This document shows, piece after piece, positions 7,585 to 15,389 of a stretch of 64,000 nucleotides of DNA. The stretch is taken from IMG/VR virus record IMGVR_UViG_3300023276_001086, positions 103,833 to 167,832 of that record, one strand, 5' to 3'. The stretch comes from a virus. Positions within the stretch are counted from its first letter, which is position 1; each line of letters opens with the position of its first letter. The position numbers were made by a program, and so were the translations under genes. Below the pieces are notes generated by a model. It did no database searches. It saw only the letters and a program-made list of their open reading frames with translations, and was not told the DNA's origin.

Positions 7585-8051
7585 TCTTCCTCCTTCATGA
7601 ATCGTCGGAACTCGTTGAGCGTGCTCCGCATCTCAATCAGCTTCTTGACCTCCTTCACAAGGGGCTTGAAGGCTGGCGGCTCAGTGTACTGGTTGTGGCC
7701 AAGAGCGTCGGCCAGCTGAAACCTTGGCTTCTTCAGCGCCCTGATCGTACTCGCGGCACACCGCACGCAGAGCTTCTCGTCATCTTCAACGAGGATGGGC
7801 TCTCCCGATCCGTTGTAGCCACACTGGGTACACCAGCCTTCTTTGCTCATCACCACAACCACAGCCCTCTTCAAAGATTTGACAGATACTTCGCCCAGCC
7901 TGCCCGTCATACCGCCCAAACAGTAGAGCTGAAGATCGTCCATCCCAACTAGATCCTCAACGTGCTTGATTCCACTGATGGTGATGGCGTTCAGTACTCG
8001 AACCCTCACTGTCTTCTTGAGGTGGGGTCGGAGGTCAGCAATCGGTGTCAT
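7581..8051 (-). CDS. alpha-CTD-like helix-hairpin-helix plus zinc-ribbon protein
   Basis: 156 aa. Residues about 12-65 (RVRVLNAITISGIKHVEDLV, then LYCLGG, then VSVKSLKRAV) follow the order of the RNA polymerase alpha C-terminal domain and related HhH folds. There a helix, GI-x-x-V-x-D-L and a final K-S-L helix contact DNA. Next comes GWCTQCGYNGSG...CVRCAASTIRALK, a zinc ribbon shared with the 5583-5879 protein. A long helical tail follows. If the resemblance is real this could mimic alpha-CTD in transcription, but HhH modules are also used in repair proteins. Confidence 0.55.
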   Translation of the reverse strand: MTPIADLRPHLKKTVRVRVLNAITISGIKHVEDLVGMDDLQLYCLGGMTGRLGEVSVKSLKRAVVVVMSKEGWCTQCGYNGSGEPILVEDDEKLCVRCAASTIRALKKPRFQLADALGHNQYTEPPAFKPLVKEVKKLIEMRSTLNEFRRFMKEEE

Positions 8052-8639
8052 CTACTTCTCCTTATCGAACTCACCCATCCACGCGATGATGGGGCGTTCG
8101 AGAACCAACGTTCCAGCGTTGTCCCACCAGACGCCGCTCCTCGAGACGAGCTTGTAGCTCTGACGCGCCATAGCGGCTTCAAAGTCTGCGAGAGCCTCTT
8201 CCCCAGTCCCCATCCCCCGCATCGACACGACCAGGCGATCTGGGATGAACTCTGCATCGGTTATGCTGGCGAAGTCCCCAATGTCTATGTACAGACGCTC
8301 GTCCCTCATAGCCTCGACGAACCGATCAGGCTCCTGTGTTGGGAACCACGGTTCGGACTTGTCTTTCTCCTCCTCGAGCTCCTGGACAGCGGCCAGGTAT
8401 CGATCAATAGTGATTTGTGCCGACCCCGCATTCTTGACCCGGTCGAGGAGCAGCTCCCGCTCGGCTTGGAGCTTGTTGACCACGCCCAAGGTGCTCTGAT
8501 ACAGCTCGTCGAGGCGCTTCACTCGATACTGAAGGCGCTCGTTCAGCTCCTGGAGCTCCTTGATCAGAGTAGCGGCCTCGTTGATGTCCCACTGTGGGAT
8601 GTCCTCTAACTCGGACCTCTCAATGATGTCCTTTGTCAT
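8052..8639 (-). CDS. coiled-coil hypothetical protein
   Basis: 195 aa from ATG 8639, just after the upstream stop; an in-frame upstream extension is antisense noise. Residues about 20-95 are a long heptad helix (EAATLIKELQELNERLQYRV, LDELYQSTLGVVNKLQAERE). The rest is a compact alpha/beta region with YIDIGDFASITDAEFIPDRL and SGVWWDNAGTLVL. No catalytic motif is recognised. Confidence 0.6.
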   Translation of the reverse strand: MTKDIIERSELEDIPQWDINEAATLIKELQELNERLQYRVKRLDELYQSTLGVVNKLQAERELLLDRVKNAGSAQITIDRYLAAVQELEEEKDKSEPWFPTQEPDRFVEAMRDERLYIDIGDFASITDAEFIPDRLVVSMRGMGTGEEALADFEAAMARQSYKLVSRSGVWWDNAGTLVLERPIIAWMGEFDKEK

Positions 8640-8640
8640 T

Positions 8641-8979
8641 TCACTCCTTCGTACTCCCTTCACGTCTGCGCCGCCGGTCTCCGCACTCACAGGTGCAAGA
8701 AGGAAACTGATCCGGACAGTACACACCGAACACCGGTACCGCCCCGCTATTACCGCAGTGTCGGCAGAAGGGGTGCATAGGTGCGATGACCTGGATGCTC
8801 ATGGTGGTGTACCCCTTGTAGCGAAAACCTAGGCCGGAGTTATCGACAGGCTTCGACTGCTTTATGTCGCAGCTTGCATCGGGGTTGATCATGAGTTTCC
8901 TCAACACCCCCAACAGGGTGTCGACTTGAAGCTCACGCTCCTCTTCTGAGAGCTCGTTCCGCCAAGTTGGTTTACTCAT
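8641..8979 (-). CDS. zinc-binding hypothetical protein
   Basis: 112 aa from ATG 8979 (ATG 8982 also possible) behind AAGAGGAG. The middle contains CRHCGNSGAVPVFGVYC, then CTCECGDRRRRREG. This cysteine-dense C-terminus probably folds around zinc and ends in a strongly basic patch that could touch nucleic acid. Confidence 0.6.
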   Translation of the reverse strand: MSKPTWRNELSEEERELQVDTLLGVLRKLMINPDASCDIKQSKPVDNSGLGFRYKGYTTMSIQVIAPMHPFCRHCGNSGAVPVFGVYCPDQFPSCTCECGDRRRRREGSTKE

Positions 8980-9277
8980 CATTCTCCTCTTCTTCGGGCT
9001 TGAGCAAATCAACAGCAGGTTTCCCGGCCTGGTGATACGACATGTGCTTGAACGCCGATGCACACACCTGCACCCTAATCCGACTCACCTCCCGCTCTTG
9101 GCAGTCTGGGCATGTCCCACCATCTAGGTCGGCGACAAGGTGGGGCTCCCCGCATTCCTCACACTCCCCCACCCGCCCCGGGTTGTCGATCAACGCACAG
9201 GACGGATGGGGATCGTTGTCGTACTCAGAGCAGACAACGCACTCTCGCTTCAGTCGCAACGGACACTGTGGGTGCAT
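8972..9277 (-). CDS. zinc-ribbon protein with acidic tail
   Basis: 101 aa. CPLRLKRECVVC, then CEECGEP and CPDCQERE form two or more Cys-pair sites, and a PEEEENDE tail follows. It resembles small rubredoxin-like or ribbon adaptor proteins. ATG overlaps the upstream stop as TGATG. Confidence 0.6.
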   Translation of the reverse strand: MHPQCPLRLKRECVVCSEYDNDPHPSCALIDNPGRVGECEECGEPHLVADLDGGTCPDCQEREVSRIRVQVCASAFKHMSYHQAGKPAVDLLKPEEEENDE

Positions 9278-9525
9278 CAGCTCTCCCTGGTCAGCTCAAC
9301 GTGCGTCTTGGCGATATGGGCAGCTGCTCTTCGTAGCGACTCGTGCACGGAGACTATCGCCTTGGGCCCCGGCCTTCCGTCTTTCGCAGGCCAAGCTCTC
9401 CACTGCTTGGGCCGAAGCTTCGTGATGGATCCAACGTTGGAGCAACCTTGATGGGCTGTGTACGCTGGCGATTTGCCATCACCGATAGGGGTGAACTCGT
9501 AGCCATCAATTCCCTTGAATCTCAC
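9277..9525 (-). CDS. hypothetical protein
   Basis: 82 aa. GTG 9525 overlaps the upstream stop as GTGA. Short strands at the N-terminus (FKGIDGYEFTPIGDG) and a C-terminal helix (IVSVHESLRRAAAHIAKTHV). No motif is recognised. Confidence 0.55.
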   Translation of the reverse strand: MRFKGIDGYEFTPIGDGKSPAYTAHQGCSNVGSITKLRPKQWRAWPAKDGRPGPKAIVSVHESLRRAAAHIAKTHVELTRES

Positions 9526-10253
9526 TTCTCCCCCACTGACTCAGCCATGAGGATGAAGTCGGCAAAGGTCTCCGCGTTATCCTTGATCGCTTCGATGAGG
9601 TACAGGTGCTGGTCGCCACCTTCTACCTGGCCGCTTGTGAGCAAACCAACGGCAATCATCGGTTCCTCGTTATCGTCTGGATTCAGGAAGAGGATCGAAT
9701 GACCCTCTTCTTGTTCCCGCAGTTCCAAGCTGATCCTCTGTCGCCTCACATCCTCTCCTTCCACGCGCAGACAGTCCCACGCATCACTGAGCAGCGGCTT
9801 CCGCAGGCTGCTCATCTTTCGGGAGTCCAAGGTCCAACCACCCGCATGCTTCAAATCCTCGAGGTAGTCCCATACGCGCTCAGTACCGTTATCGATTACG
9901 ACAACCTCACCTTCCCAGACGTATAAGCCGGGCGTGTCGAAACAACCGTAATCGAAGAAGTCCGTTCCGAAGTCGCAGAAGTCCCCCAAGTCCCACGCGA
10001 ACCTGGCCAGCTCACCGCGGACCTCGATGGTAACCGGATCTAGTTCCAACCCCACGGCAACCAAGAGAGCCGTAGCCGCATCGAGATCCCCCACAAATCG
10101 ATCAGTGAGGGGGTTACGGGAGAGCAACTCACCATTGGGCTTCCACACCATTGAGTGCCCGCACCGTGGACACCACAACGTGTCGAAATCGCGGTCCGAC
10201 TGATAGAGGTGGAACTTCACCGCACAGTGGGGGCACTCGAAAAGCATACTCAC
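9522..10253 (-). CDS. hypothetical protein with N-terminal zinc ribbon
   Basis: 243 aa. FECPHCAVKFHL then LWCPRCGHSMVW is a canonical N-terminal zinc ribbon of about 30 residues. The remaining 200 residues are acidic alpha/beta with a Phe/Asp-rich stretch (DLGDFCDFGTDFFDYGCF) and no known active site. GTGA overlap at both ends. Confidence 0.65.
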   Translation of the reverse strand: MSMLFECPHCAVKFHLYQSDRDFDTLWCPRCGHSMVWKPNGELLSRNPLTDRFVGDLDAATALLVAVGLELDPVTIEVRGELARFAWDLGDFCDFGTDFFDYGCFDTPGLYVWEGEVVVIDNGTERVWDYLEDLKHAGGWTLDSRKMSSLRKPLLSDAWDCLRVEGEDVRRQRISLELREQEEGHSILFLNPDDNEEPMIAVGLLTSGQVEGGDQHLYLIEAIKDNAETFADFILMAESVGEK

Positions 10254-10489
10254 GGTGTGGCCCTCTTGTACCCCGTGTCCCGCAAATGACCAGCACCTCG
10301 ACCCTCGAGCGCCTTCTCCGCCTCCTTACGGTTCTTGAAGTAGCCGGTCTCCCTCGACCACGGCCCGCACTGGTTGCAGAAGTAGCCGAGGTAGTGCCCA
10401 GCTGCGCTCATCTGCACAGCCAGCTCGAGCTTCACACCGCAACCGCATGTGACTCCCTCGGTCCCACTCAACTCTCCCTCAATCGCCAT
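10250..10489 (-). CDS. zinc-ribbon protein
   Basis: 79 aa. VTCGCGVKLEL and GYFCNQCGPW give a four-cysteine ribbon. The C-terminal helix (NRKEAEKALEGRG) is basic. ATG start behind AGGTGGG. Function unknown. Confidence 0.6.
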   Translation of the reverse strand: MAIEGELSGTEGVTCGCGVKLELAVQMSAAGHYLGYFCNQCGPWSRETGYFKNRKEAEKALEGRGAGHLRDTGYKRATP

Positions 10490-10498
10490 CCCACCTCC

Positions 10499-10681
10499 TC
10501 AGCAACAGCAGGGCTTGCTGTCGCACTTCGCGCACCAGACGTAGACTTGATCTCTTCGCACACACTTCGGATGCTTGACCTTGTATTTCTTCTTGGCGAC
10601 GGCCCGAGCCTCAGCGATGTTCTTCGCCTTGACCAGCACGTCACCCTTCAGCGTCTCGATCACGTAGGTGTACTCCTTCAC
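10499..10681 (-). CDS. small protein with cysteine-rich tail
   Basis: 60 aa. GTG 10681 is in a GTGA overlap. The first 45 residues look like a beta-alpha-beta unit (YTYVIETLKGDVLVKAKNI, then helix). The tail WCAKCDSKPCCC ends in three consecutive cysteines, which suggests metal binding or disulphides. Confidence 0.6.
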   Translation of the reverse strand: MKEYTYVIETLKGDVLVKAKNIAEARAVAKKKYKVKHPKCVRRDQVYVWCAKCDSKPCCC

Positions 10682-10878
10682 ACGTCACCTCCCTCCTCAA
10701 TCACCCGAAACATCGGCGGGTCATCGAACGCGTCGTCCGAAAACTCGGTGGTGACATAGCACTCCGCCGCTGTCTTCGTGTCGAAGACCAGGGGGGTATC
10801 CGTCCCCATCTCTTCGTCGTAATCCTCCCAATCGGGCGGGGTACGGCACATCACGTTTATCTGAAGTACCCAGCCCAC
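10678..10878 (-). CDS. hypothetical acidic protein
   Basis: 66 aa, GTG start at 10878 two bases from the preceding stop. Acidic (DWEDYDEEMGTD, FSDDAFDDPP) with a central helix and strand. Function unknown. Confidence 0.55.
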   Translation of the reverse strand: MGWVLQINVMCRTPPDWEDYDEEMGTDTPLVFDTKTAAECYVTTEFSDDAFDDPPMFRVIEEGGDV

Positions 10879-10879
10879 C

Positions 10880-11008
10880 TCATTCTCCTCTCAGCCGGAA
10901 GCCCCGGCCCATGATGGGACGGAACACGTACTTCTCGAACGTCCGGAGCACCCCGATCGCCACCGCAGCGACGATCAGGATGCCCGTTACTCGAACGTCT
11001 CTAGTCAC
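10880..11008 (-). CDS. 42-residue membrane protein, paralogue B
   Basis: GTG 11008 overlaps the upstream TGA as GTGA. One hydrophobic helix (VTGILIVAAVAIGVL) is followed by a tail ending PIMGRGFRLRGE. Length and tail are identical to those of the 6309-6437 gene, with a diverged membrane segment. This shows that the pair arose by duplication and that the tail, not the helix, is under selection. Confidence 0.7.
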   Translation of the reverse strand: MTRDVRVTGILIVAAVAIGVLRTFEKYVFRPIMGRGFRLRGE

Positions 11009-11196
11009 TCGGTCGACTCTCCCTCCACGTAAGCCACCCACAGTTCCTCGATAGCGTCATCGGCCTCTCGGCCCCGATGACAGACACTGATACGGACCCC
11101 TGTGTCGCACTCGTAGATGCGCAGGGACAGGGACCTGATACCGAGCCAGATCGCACGCTCTCTTAGCTCGTAATCATCGTCGTCTAGGAGCTTCAT
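11005..11196 (-). CDS. hypothetical protein
   Basis: 63 aa, ATG start. Acidic N-terminus (KLLDDDDYELRERA), mixed strands and helices. Two lone cysteines. It shares GTGA with the following membrane-protein gene. Confidence 0.55.
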   Translation of the reverse strand: MKLLDDDDYELRERAIWLGIRSLSLRIYECDTGVRISVCHRGREADDAIEELWVAYVEGESTE

Positions 11197-11506
11197 CCCA
11201 CTTCTCCTTCTTGAACAGCCGGTCCTTCATCTCCTCAAGTCTCTCCCCCACCTTCTTCCGCTGAAAGTCCAGGGCCTCCAGTCGGCTCTCTGCGAGCTCT
11301 ATCGCCTTCTTCAGCGCAGCCTCCTCCGTACAGAAGTGGTACGCGGACTGAACATGACCGCCCCACCTGATAGCGGGAGGGGCGGGGTCGAAGTAGCAAT
11401 CCCCCACCAGGTCGTGAGGTCTGTAGGGGTTCGAGTGCCCCTCCAGTTCGACGACCCCAAGCGTCTGCCAGTAGAGCGACACCCAACGTCGGATGGCCGC
11501 CTTCAC
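11174..11506 (-). CDS. hypothetical protein with helical C-terminus
   Basis: 110 aa. GTG 11506 in a GTGA overlap; the last 23 bp overlap the next gene. The N-terminal half is W/Y/P-rich, and the C-terminal half is a charged helix (ALKKAIELAESRLEALDFQR) that may form a coiled coil. Confidence 0.55.
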   Translation of the reverse strand: MKAAIRRWVSLYWQTLGVVELEGHSNPYRPHDLVGDCYFDPAPPAIRWGGHVQSAYHFCTEEAALKKAIELAESRLEALDFQRKKVGERLEEMKDRLFKKEKWDEAPRRR

Positions 11507-11697
11507 TGCCTCTCCATATTCGCCTCGAACGTTCCGTTGATGTAGTCGAGCTCCAGATCACCGACGGTCGTCCGAAAGACCACTCGATGAGCTCGGCTAC
11601 CCAAGGCCACCTCAACAACAATGGCCCGACACTCCTCGAGAGTGTCCAAGAACACCAGCAACTCCCTCTCCCCCTTCAGCTTCTTTATCGCGTGCAT
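11503..11697 (-). CDS. hypothetical protein
   Basis: 64 aa. ATG start behind AGGAGACAGG. Helix then three beta-strands (CRAIVVEVALG, HRVVFRTTVGDLELDYI). No family is recognised. Confidence 0.55.
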   Translation of the reverse strand: MHAIKKLKGERELLVFLDTLEECRAIVVEVALGSRAHRVVFRTTVGDLELDYINGTFEANMERQ

Positions 11698-11706
11698 CCT
11701 GTCTCC

Positions 11707-12174
11707 TCAATCTGGCCACGGCTCTCCTGCCTGAATAAGCTTCACGATTTTGAGCTTGCCACCCTTCCAGACGACACTGCTCTCCTCACGGTCCTCCTCA
11801 TACATGTAGGTGCCGAGCCTTACCTCATCCGGTGAACACGAGACGAACTGGGAGAGCCAGTCCAGGAAGTACTGAATCGACCTCTCGTAGTTCTTCACGC
11901 TGAAGGAGAGCTTGAGCTGGTAGACACCAGCCTCGTCCCTCACGAAGTAGGGAGCCGCCCAGACCCCGCACCCGCCGTTGCACCTGAGCATCCAAGCACC
12001 CCGCCACGTATTGAAGAGCGGGTGAGCCAACCCAGGGTGGATCGCCAAGATTGGGTTGATGTCCTCCTGCTTGTGCCCCTGGACCTGACACATAATGTGG
12101 AGGATCTCGATGGCCGCTACCGGTGTGTCCTTGCGCAGCCTCACATCCAGCTGAAGGTGCGTGTACATTCCCAT
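11707..12174 (-). CDS. hypothetical protein
   Basis: 155 aa. Begins MGMYTHLQLDVRLRKDTPV and contains C-N-G-G-C-G-V-W, then aromatic strands (YQLKLSFSVKNYERSIQYFL). The opening strand plus later 'LGTYMYEEDREES' strand recall a widespread phage family of uncharacterised proteins starting MGMYT. Function unknown. Confidence 0.6.
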   Translation of the reverse strand: MGMYTHLQLDVRLRKDTPVAAIEILHIMCQVQGHKQEDINPILAIHPGLAHPLFNTWRGAWMLRCNGGCGVWAAPYFVRDEAGVYQLKLSFSVKNYERSIQYFLDWLSQFVSCSPDEVRLGTYMYEEDREESSVVWKGGKLKIVKLIQAGEPWPD

Positions 12175-12178
12175 CTCA

Positions 12179-13261
12179 CTACCTCTTCTTGCTGGGAAGG
12201 GCGTAGACGAGTCGGGCTACTTGCTTCATCCTCCCCTCCTTGCAGAACCGGTTCCGGAGCTTCTTCCATGAACCGGGCCGGAAGTCCCGAGCCTCTGGGA
12301 ACTTCGCAGCCATAGCCAGCTCCAACTTGTGGAACGGGAGTAGGGAGTTCTCGGAGAGCAACCGGAAGAACTCCGTCTCGATAGCTTCCTCGGGGTACCA
12401 CGCCTTCGGCCACCAGCCGTTGTCGAGTTCCTCGATCTCAGCCGTGTTGCTCGCCAAGCAGACAATGGTGTGCAGGAGAATTGCCCGATCACTCTCATCA
12501 GACTCGATCATGTCCTTGAGTCGGACCCGCACCGAAGACGCATCCTGAAGGAACACGGCCAACGACAAGAGGTCCTTGATGGGAACGTTCTCGAGTAGGT
12601 GCAGCGACTCCCTCACCAGTAGTTTCTTGGCGACAGGATTCAGTCCCTGCATCTGACCCAGAGCGGCTAGCTTCTTGTAGAGGATGAAGCGACCCCCGCT
12701 GAGCACGTTCTCTGAAGACGACTCCGCGTCTTGATCAGTCTCTGGTGTGGAACGGTCCGGAACCTCGACGGGCTCGTCCTCACCCGTGGGCGGTGGGACA
12801 CGTGGGTCTTGAGGCTGCTCACCTCCATAGAGCTTGCTCAAGTGCTCATCACAGAGGGCCAAGCTCGACCCCGCCGCCACATCACACCGTGGCCAAGCAC
12901 ACTCCCCATCGCTAACGCTGGACTTCCACCAGCCATTGGAGAGCTCGACCAGCTCCTCTTCCTGCGACACCTCCTGCCCCCCAACCTTCGCAGTACGCTC
13001 CTCCCGGACTTGGGCCCTCAGCAGTTCAGTGCTCACCCTCACCTGCTCTTGGTGCCGAAGCGCCGCCGCTACCACAGTATCCCTCGGCCGACTCCCATCT
13101 CGAAACAGACCACCTTCAGCACAAGCATCCCCGAATGGGTCAGTCGCCGCACCACCCTCGTCCCAACCTCTCCGAACAGCCGCCGAAACGACTTCGATGA
13201 TGTTTACGTTCTCACCACACCATTTCTTCATCGCATCCAAAACGTCGTAAGTTACCGACAT
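12179..13261 (-). CDS. hypothetical protein, first gene of the left operon
   Basis: 360 aa. Helical N-terminus (SVTYDVLDAMKKWCGENVNI), a C-A-W-P-R-C-D...C-D-E-H cluster near residue 124-140 that could hold zinc, and a Pro/Asp-rich linker (about 148-185). The C-terminal domain is helical and ends basic. The phrase NGWW occurs twice (LSNGWWKSS, LDNGWWPKAW), perhaps an internal duplication. It is the first gene downstream of the 240-bp regulatory gap, so it is probably expressed early in the operon. Confidence 0.6.
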   Translation of the reverse strand: MSVTYDVLDAMKKWCGENVNIIEVVSAAVRRGWDEGGAATDPFGDACAEGGLFRDGSRPRDTVVAAALRHQEQVRVSTELLRAQVREERTAKVGGQEVSQEEELVELSNGWWKSSVSDGECAWPRCDVAAGSSLALCDEHLSKLYGGEQPQDPRVPPPTGEDEPVEVPDRSTPETDQDAESSSENVLSGGRFILYKKLAALGQMQGLNPVAKKLLVRESLHLLENVPIKDLLSLAVFLQDASSVRVRLKDMIESDESDRAILLHTIVCLASNTAEIEELDNGWWPKAWYPEEAIETEFFRLLSENSLLPFHKLELAMAAKFPEARDFRPGSWKKLRNRFCKEGRMKQVARLVYALPSKKR

Positions 13262-13503
13262 TACTACACTACCCTTCTTTGATCATGCCCACTTTGATCA
13301 AGTCGACTAATTGCACATAAAAGCCAGCTTGATCCTTTTCCGCACAAAGATCGTTTTACACGGGGGTCTTATGCCCTCCCTAGCCTACTCCCCCACCTTA
13401 CACACTTTGCCAATCCTTGGGACACTAGCCTGTGTAATGTGTGAAACACCTTTGCCAATCTCTGCGACACGAGACGTGTGCAAAAGATGATTGACAACTA
13501 CAC
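13262..13503 (-). promoter_or_regulatory. regulatory gap with two repeat pairs upstream of the left operon
   Basis: No gene is found here. CTTTGATCA occurs at about 13277 and again at about 13292, six bases apart. A longer imperfect direct repeat, CTTTGCCAATC-x-GACAC, occurs near 13404 and 13450. On the minus strand GGAAAAG, 16 nt, TATGTG (near 13335) is a weak promoter candidate, and GGGCATAAG near 13370 has the -10-like block but no matching -35. The repeats may be operators for one of the encoded HTH proteins. Confidence 0.45.
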
Positions 13504-14505
13504 TCACCCCTCCTCTGGTAAGTCCTTGGGCATCACCAAGTCGATGACCTTGTCGTCGAACACCTCGTTGAGCACGTTCCTGGTTCGCTGGTACCTCCCG
13601 TACTTCCTATCGTCGTCCCACTTGGTACCGCCGGCTTGCTCGAGGTTCTTCACGAGCTCGCAGGCAAAGAGTCGCGACCGTGTGTGTCCGTCAAGCGGTA
13701 CCATCCCGTTGTGACCATGAAATTTGAGCGTCTTGTCGAGCGCCGTGTACGCCCACTTAGGTGCGTTGACCGCGAAGGACAGGAGCACGAGCATAGCGAG
13801 CTCGATGTGGGGGTCCTCGAAAGGTGTTTGGCAGGTCACGCCCCGCGGGAACGCCACGTCACTCACACGCTTACCATCGAGCACCCCGTGGAATGAGTTC
13901 CAGAAGAGGCTCGCACTTGAGGCAGAGTTGCGGCGGAAGTGGTTACGCTCAATCATCTTCTGGAAGTGCCGACACTCGTACATGAGCTGGGCCCGGTAGG
14001 TGTGGGGGTGGGCGAAGATCTGGCGCACGGCCTTGCACCAGCGCACCGAGTCCTCCCACTCGGGGCCCCCATCGGGTACAGCACCATCAACCGGGGTTAC
14101 CGTATTACGAAACACGTGGACGGGAACAGGGATGTCGTCGTAACCCCTGAGTACACCATCCGGTTGGAAGAACCACCCCTGTTCCTCGAGAAGTCTCGAG
14201 AGGTCGTAGTGGTAAACAGGAAAGACGCAGTCGATGAAAGCCATGAGCTTCCAAAAACCACCCCACTGCATACGCCTGGGCAAGATGGCCACGTGCTGAC
14301 ACAGCCCGGCAGTGATACCGGTGCCGTCAGCCATGAACACGGATCCGTAGAAACCACCACTCTCGACCGTGGCGGTGATATAGACGAGCTTCTCGAGAAA
14401 AGGAGCATCGTCCCACGTTGTGTCCATCTCGATGTCTATCTTGTCGCGCCCGTAGAGCACAGGCCCTGAATACTTCTTGTACTTCTTGTGTTTCGGTTCC
14501 CTCAC
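13504..14505 (-). CDS. possible endolysin-like protein
   Basis: About 333 aa from GTG 14505 (GAGGGAGAA site); GTG 14547-region and ATG 14601 are alternatives. The segment YITATVESGGFYGSVFMADG followed by T-G-I-T-A-G-L-C-Q resembles muramidase/peptidoglycan-hydrolase cores. In those, a catalytic Glu is followed by a G-x-(T/S)-x-G-x-x-Q strand. The rest is helical with many aromatics. It lacks a recognisable cell-wall-binding domain. No holin is adjacent. It contains one arm of the 45-bp inverted repeat in codons for N-S-A-S-S-A-S-L-F-W-N-S-F. The enzymatic assignment is tentative. Confidence 0.5.
   Translation of the reverse strand: MREPKHKKYKKYSGPVLYGRDKIDIEMDTTWDDAPFLEKLVYITATVESGGFYGSVFMADGTGITAGLCQHVAILPRRMQWGGFWKLMAFIDCVFPVYHYDLSRLLEEQGWFFQPDGVLRGYDDIPVPVHVFRNTVTPVDGAVPDGGPEWEDSVRWCKAVRQIFAHPHTYRAQLMYECRHFQKMIERNHFRRNSASSASLFWNSFHGVLDGKRVSDVAFPRGVTCQTPFEDPHIELAMLVLLSFAVNAPKWAYTALDKTLKFHGHNGMVPLDGHTRSRLFACELVKNLEQAGGTKWDDDRKYGRYQRTRNVLNEVFDDKVIDLVMPKDLPEEG
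13888..13932 (+). repeat. 45-bp inverted repeat, arm 1
   Basis: Matches the reverse complement of 15410-15454 at 44 of 45 positions. The sole difference (A at 13915) is silent in both host reading frames. The arm lies entirely inside the possible endolysin gene. Confidence 0.9.
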
Positions 14506-14548
14506 TTCTCCCTCTCTTTCTTGACGACCGCACTCGATGTCTCCCACA

Positions 14549-14923
14549 TCACCTCCATCGCCGAGAGAACCCCTCTCTGACCGAATTGATCTCATCGGCA
14601 AGGGCGTGTCGGTTCACCACTACGTTGACCTCAGCGTGCTCGGAGGTCAGCAGCACAATGAACTCCTGCCTGTTCTCGTCCCAGATGGGCAGGTCCCACC
14701 GGTCTAGCGCCCCCTTCAACCTGCTGTGCTCCACCCCAATGCCCCGTAGTGCGATCACCAAAACAATCCGACTAATGTCTTCGTAGGAGTACGAACGCTG
14801 CGACCCACTGCCGTAGGCATCTCGAACAGAAGGCGTCACGATTCCCTTCTCGGCAAGGTAGGTGAGCTGTCTTGGGGTGATGCCTAAGTAGTCCGAAATT
14901 TGCTGATTGGTAAACGACCGCAT
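14549..14923 (-). CDS. MerR-like HTH regulator
   Basis: 124 aa from ATG 14923 just after the upstream stop. Residues 3-70 show the MerR winged-helix order: FTNQQISDYLGITPRQLTYL, A-E-K-G-I-V-T-P, then R-S-Y-S-Y-E-D-I-S-R-I. A helical C-terminal part follows with no cysteine ligands, so metal sensing is unlikely. It may control the neighbouring operon or the 13262-13503 gap. Confidence 0.7.
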   Translation of the reverse strand: MRSFTNQQISDYLGITPRQLTYLAEKGIVTPSVRDAYGSGSQRSYSYEDISRIVLVIALRGIGVEHSRLKGALDRWDLPIWDENRQEFIVLLTSEHAEVNVVVNRHALADEINSVREGFSRRWR

Positions 14924-14924
14924 C

Positions 14925-15206
14925 TCACAGGCTCCAGTAGTAGTCGCCGCCCCGACCATCAGTCAGGCAACGTTCAGCAATCGAACGAGGCTCGGTGTCT
15001 CGAGCTCCGAACTCGGGGTACTTCGAGAGACGCTCACTCATGATCTCGATGGCCTTCTCCCGAGTTCGAGCCATGAGCGCCTTCTTGAGTCCGCTTGTCA
15101 GGGACCTGGCCACTTTGCCCACACCCTTCATATCTGAGAAGAGCTCCCACTCATCAGCGGTCTCCGGGATCGAGACCTCTGCTTCCACTCCTGGTACCCT
15201 GATCAC
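14925..15206 (-). CDS. hypothetical helical protein
   Basis: 93 aa, GTG 15206. Basic helices in the middle (GKVARSLTSGLKKALMARTR, EKAIEIMSERLSKY). The stop lies one base before the MerR-like start, so the two are probably coupled. Confidence 0.55.
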   Translation of the reverse strand: MIRVPGVEAEVSIPETADEWELFSDMKGVGKVARSLTSGLKKALMARTREKAIEIMSERLSKYPEFGARDTEPRSIAERCLTDGRGGDYYWSL

Positions 15207-15209
15207 CTC

Positions 15210-15389
15210 TCACCACCTCTCCCGCATGACCGCCCACATCTCGGGCAGTGCGCCGCCTCTGCTCATCCACCCGTCGAGCCCATCGATGAGGTCGACGAGC
15301 CTGCTGTGGTCTTCGATGGCGTCAGTGTCATCCGCATCAGCTCTCGCCACGATGCGCCGAATCTCCTCCAATGCAGCATCAGGATCCAT
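15210..15389 (-). CDS. 59-residue GGxLPxxW protein
   Basis: ATG 15389 behind GGAGGGG. MDPDAALEEIRRIV, an acidic middle, then LDGWMSRGGALPEMW. This pattern (acidic helix, L-D-x-W-x-x-x-G-G-x-L-P-x-x-W) belongs to a family of tiny phage proteins that I recall as common in phages of GC-rich hosts. Function unknown. It overlaps the sigma-4-like gene by 11 bp. Confidence 0.65.
   Translation of the reverse strand: MDPDAALEEIRRIVARADADDTDAIEDHSRLVDLIDGLDGWMSRGGALPEMWAVMRERW

Noticed and set aside
13401-13471. Repeated CTTTGCCAATC considered as a CRISPR-like array
   Set aside because: Only two imperfect copies, no regular spacing and no cas genes.
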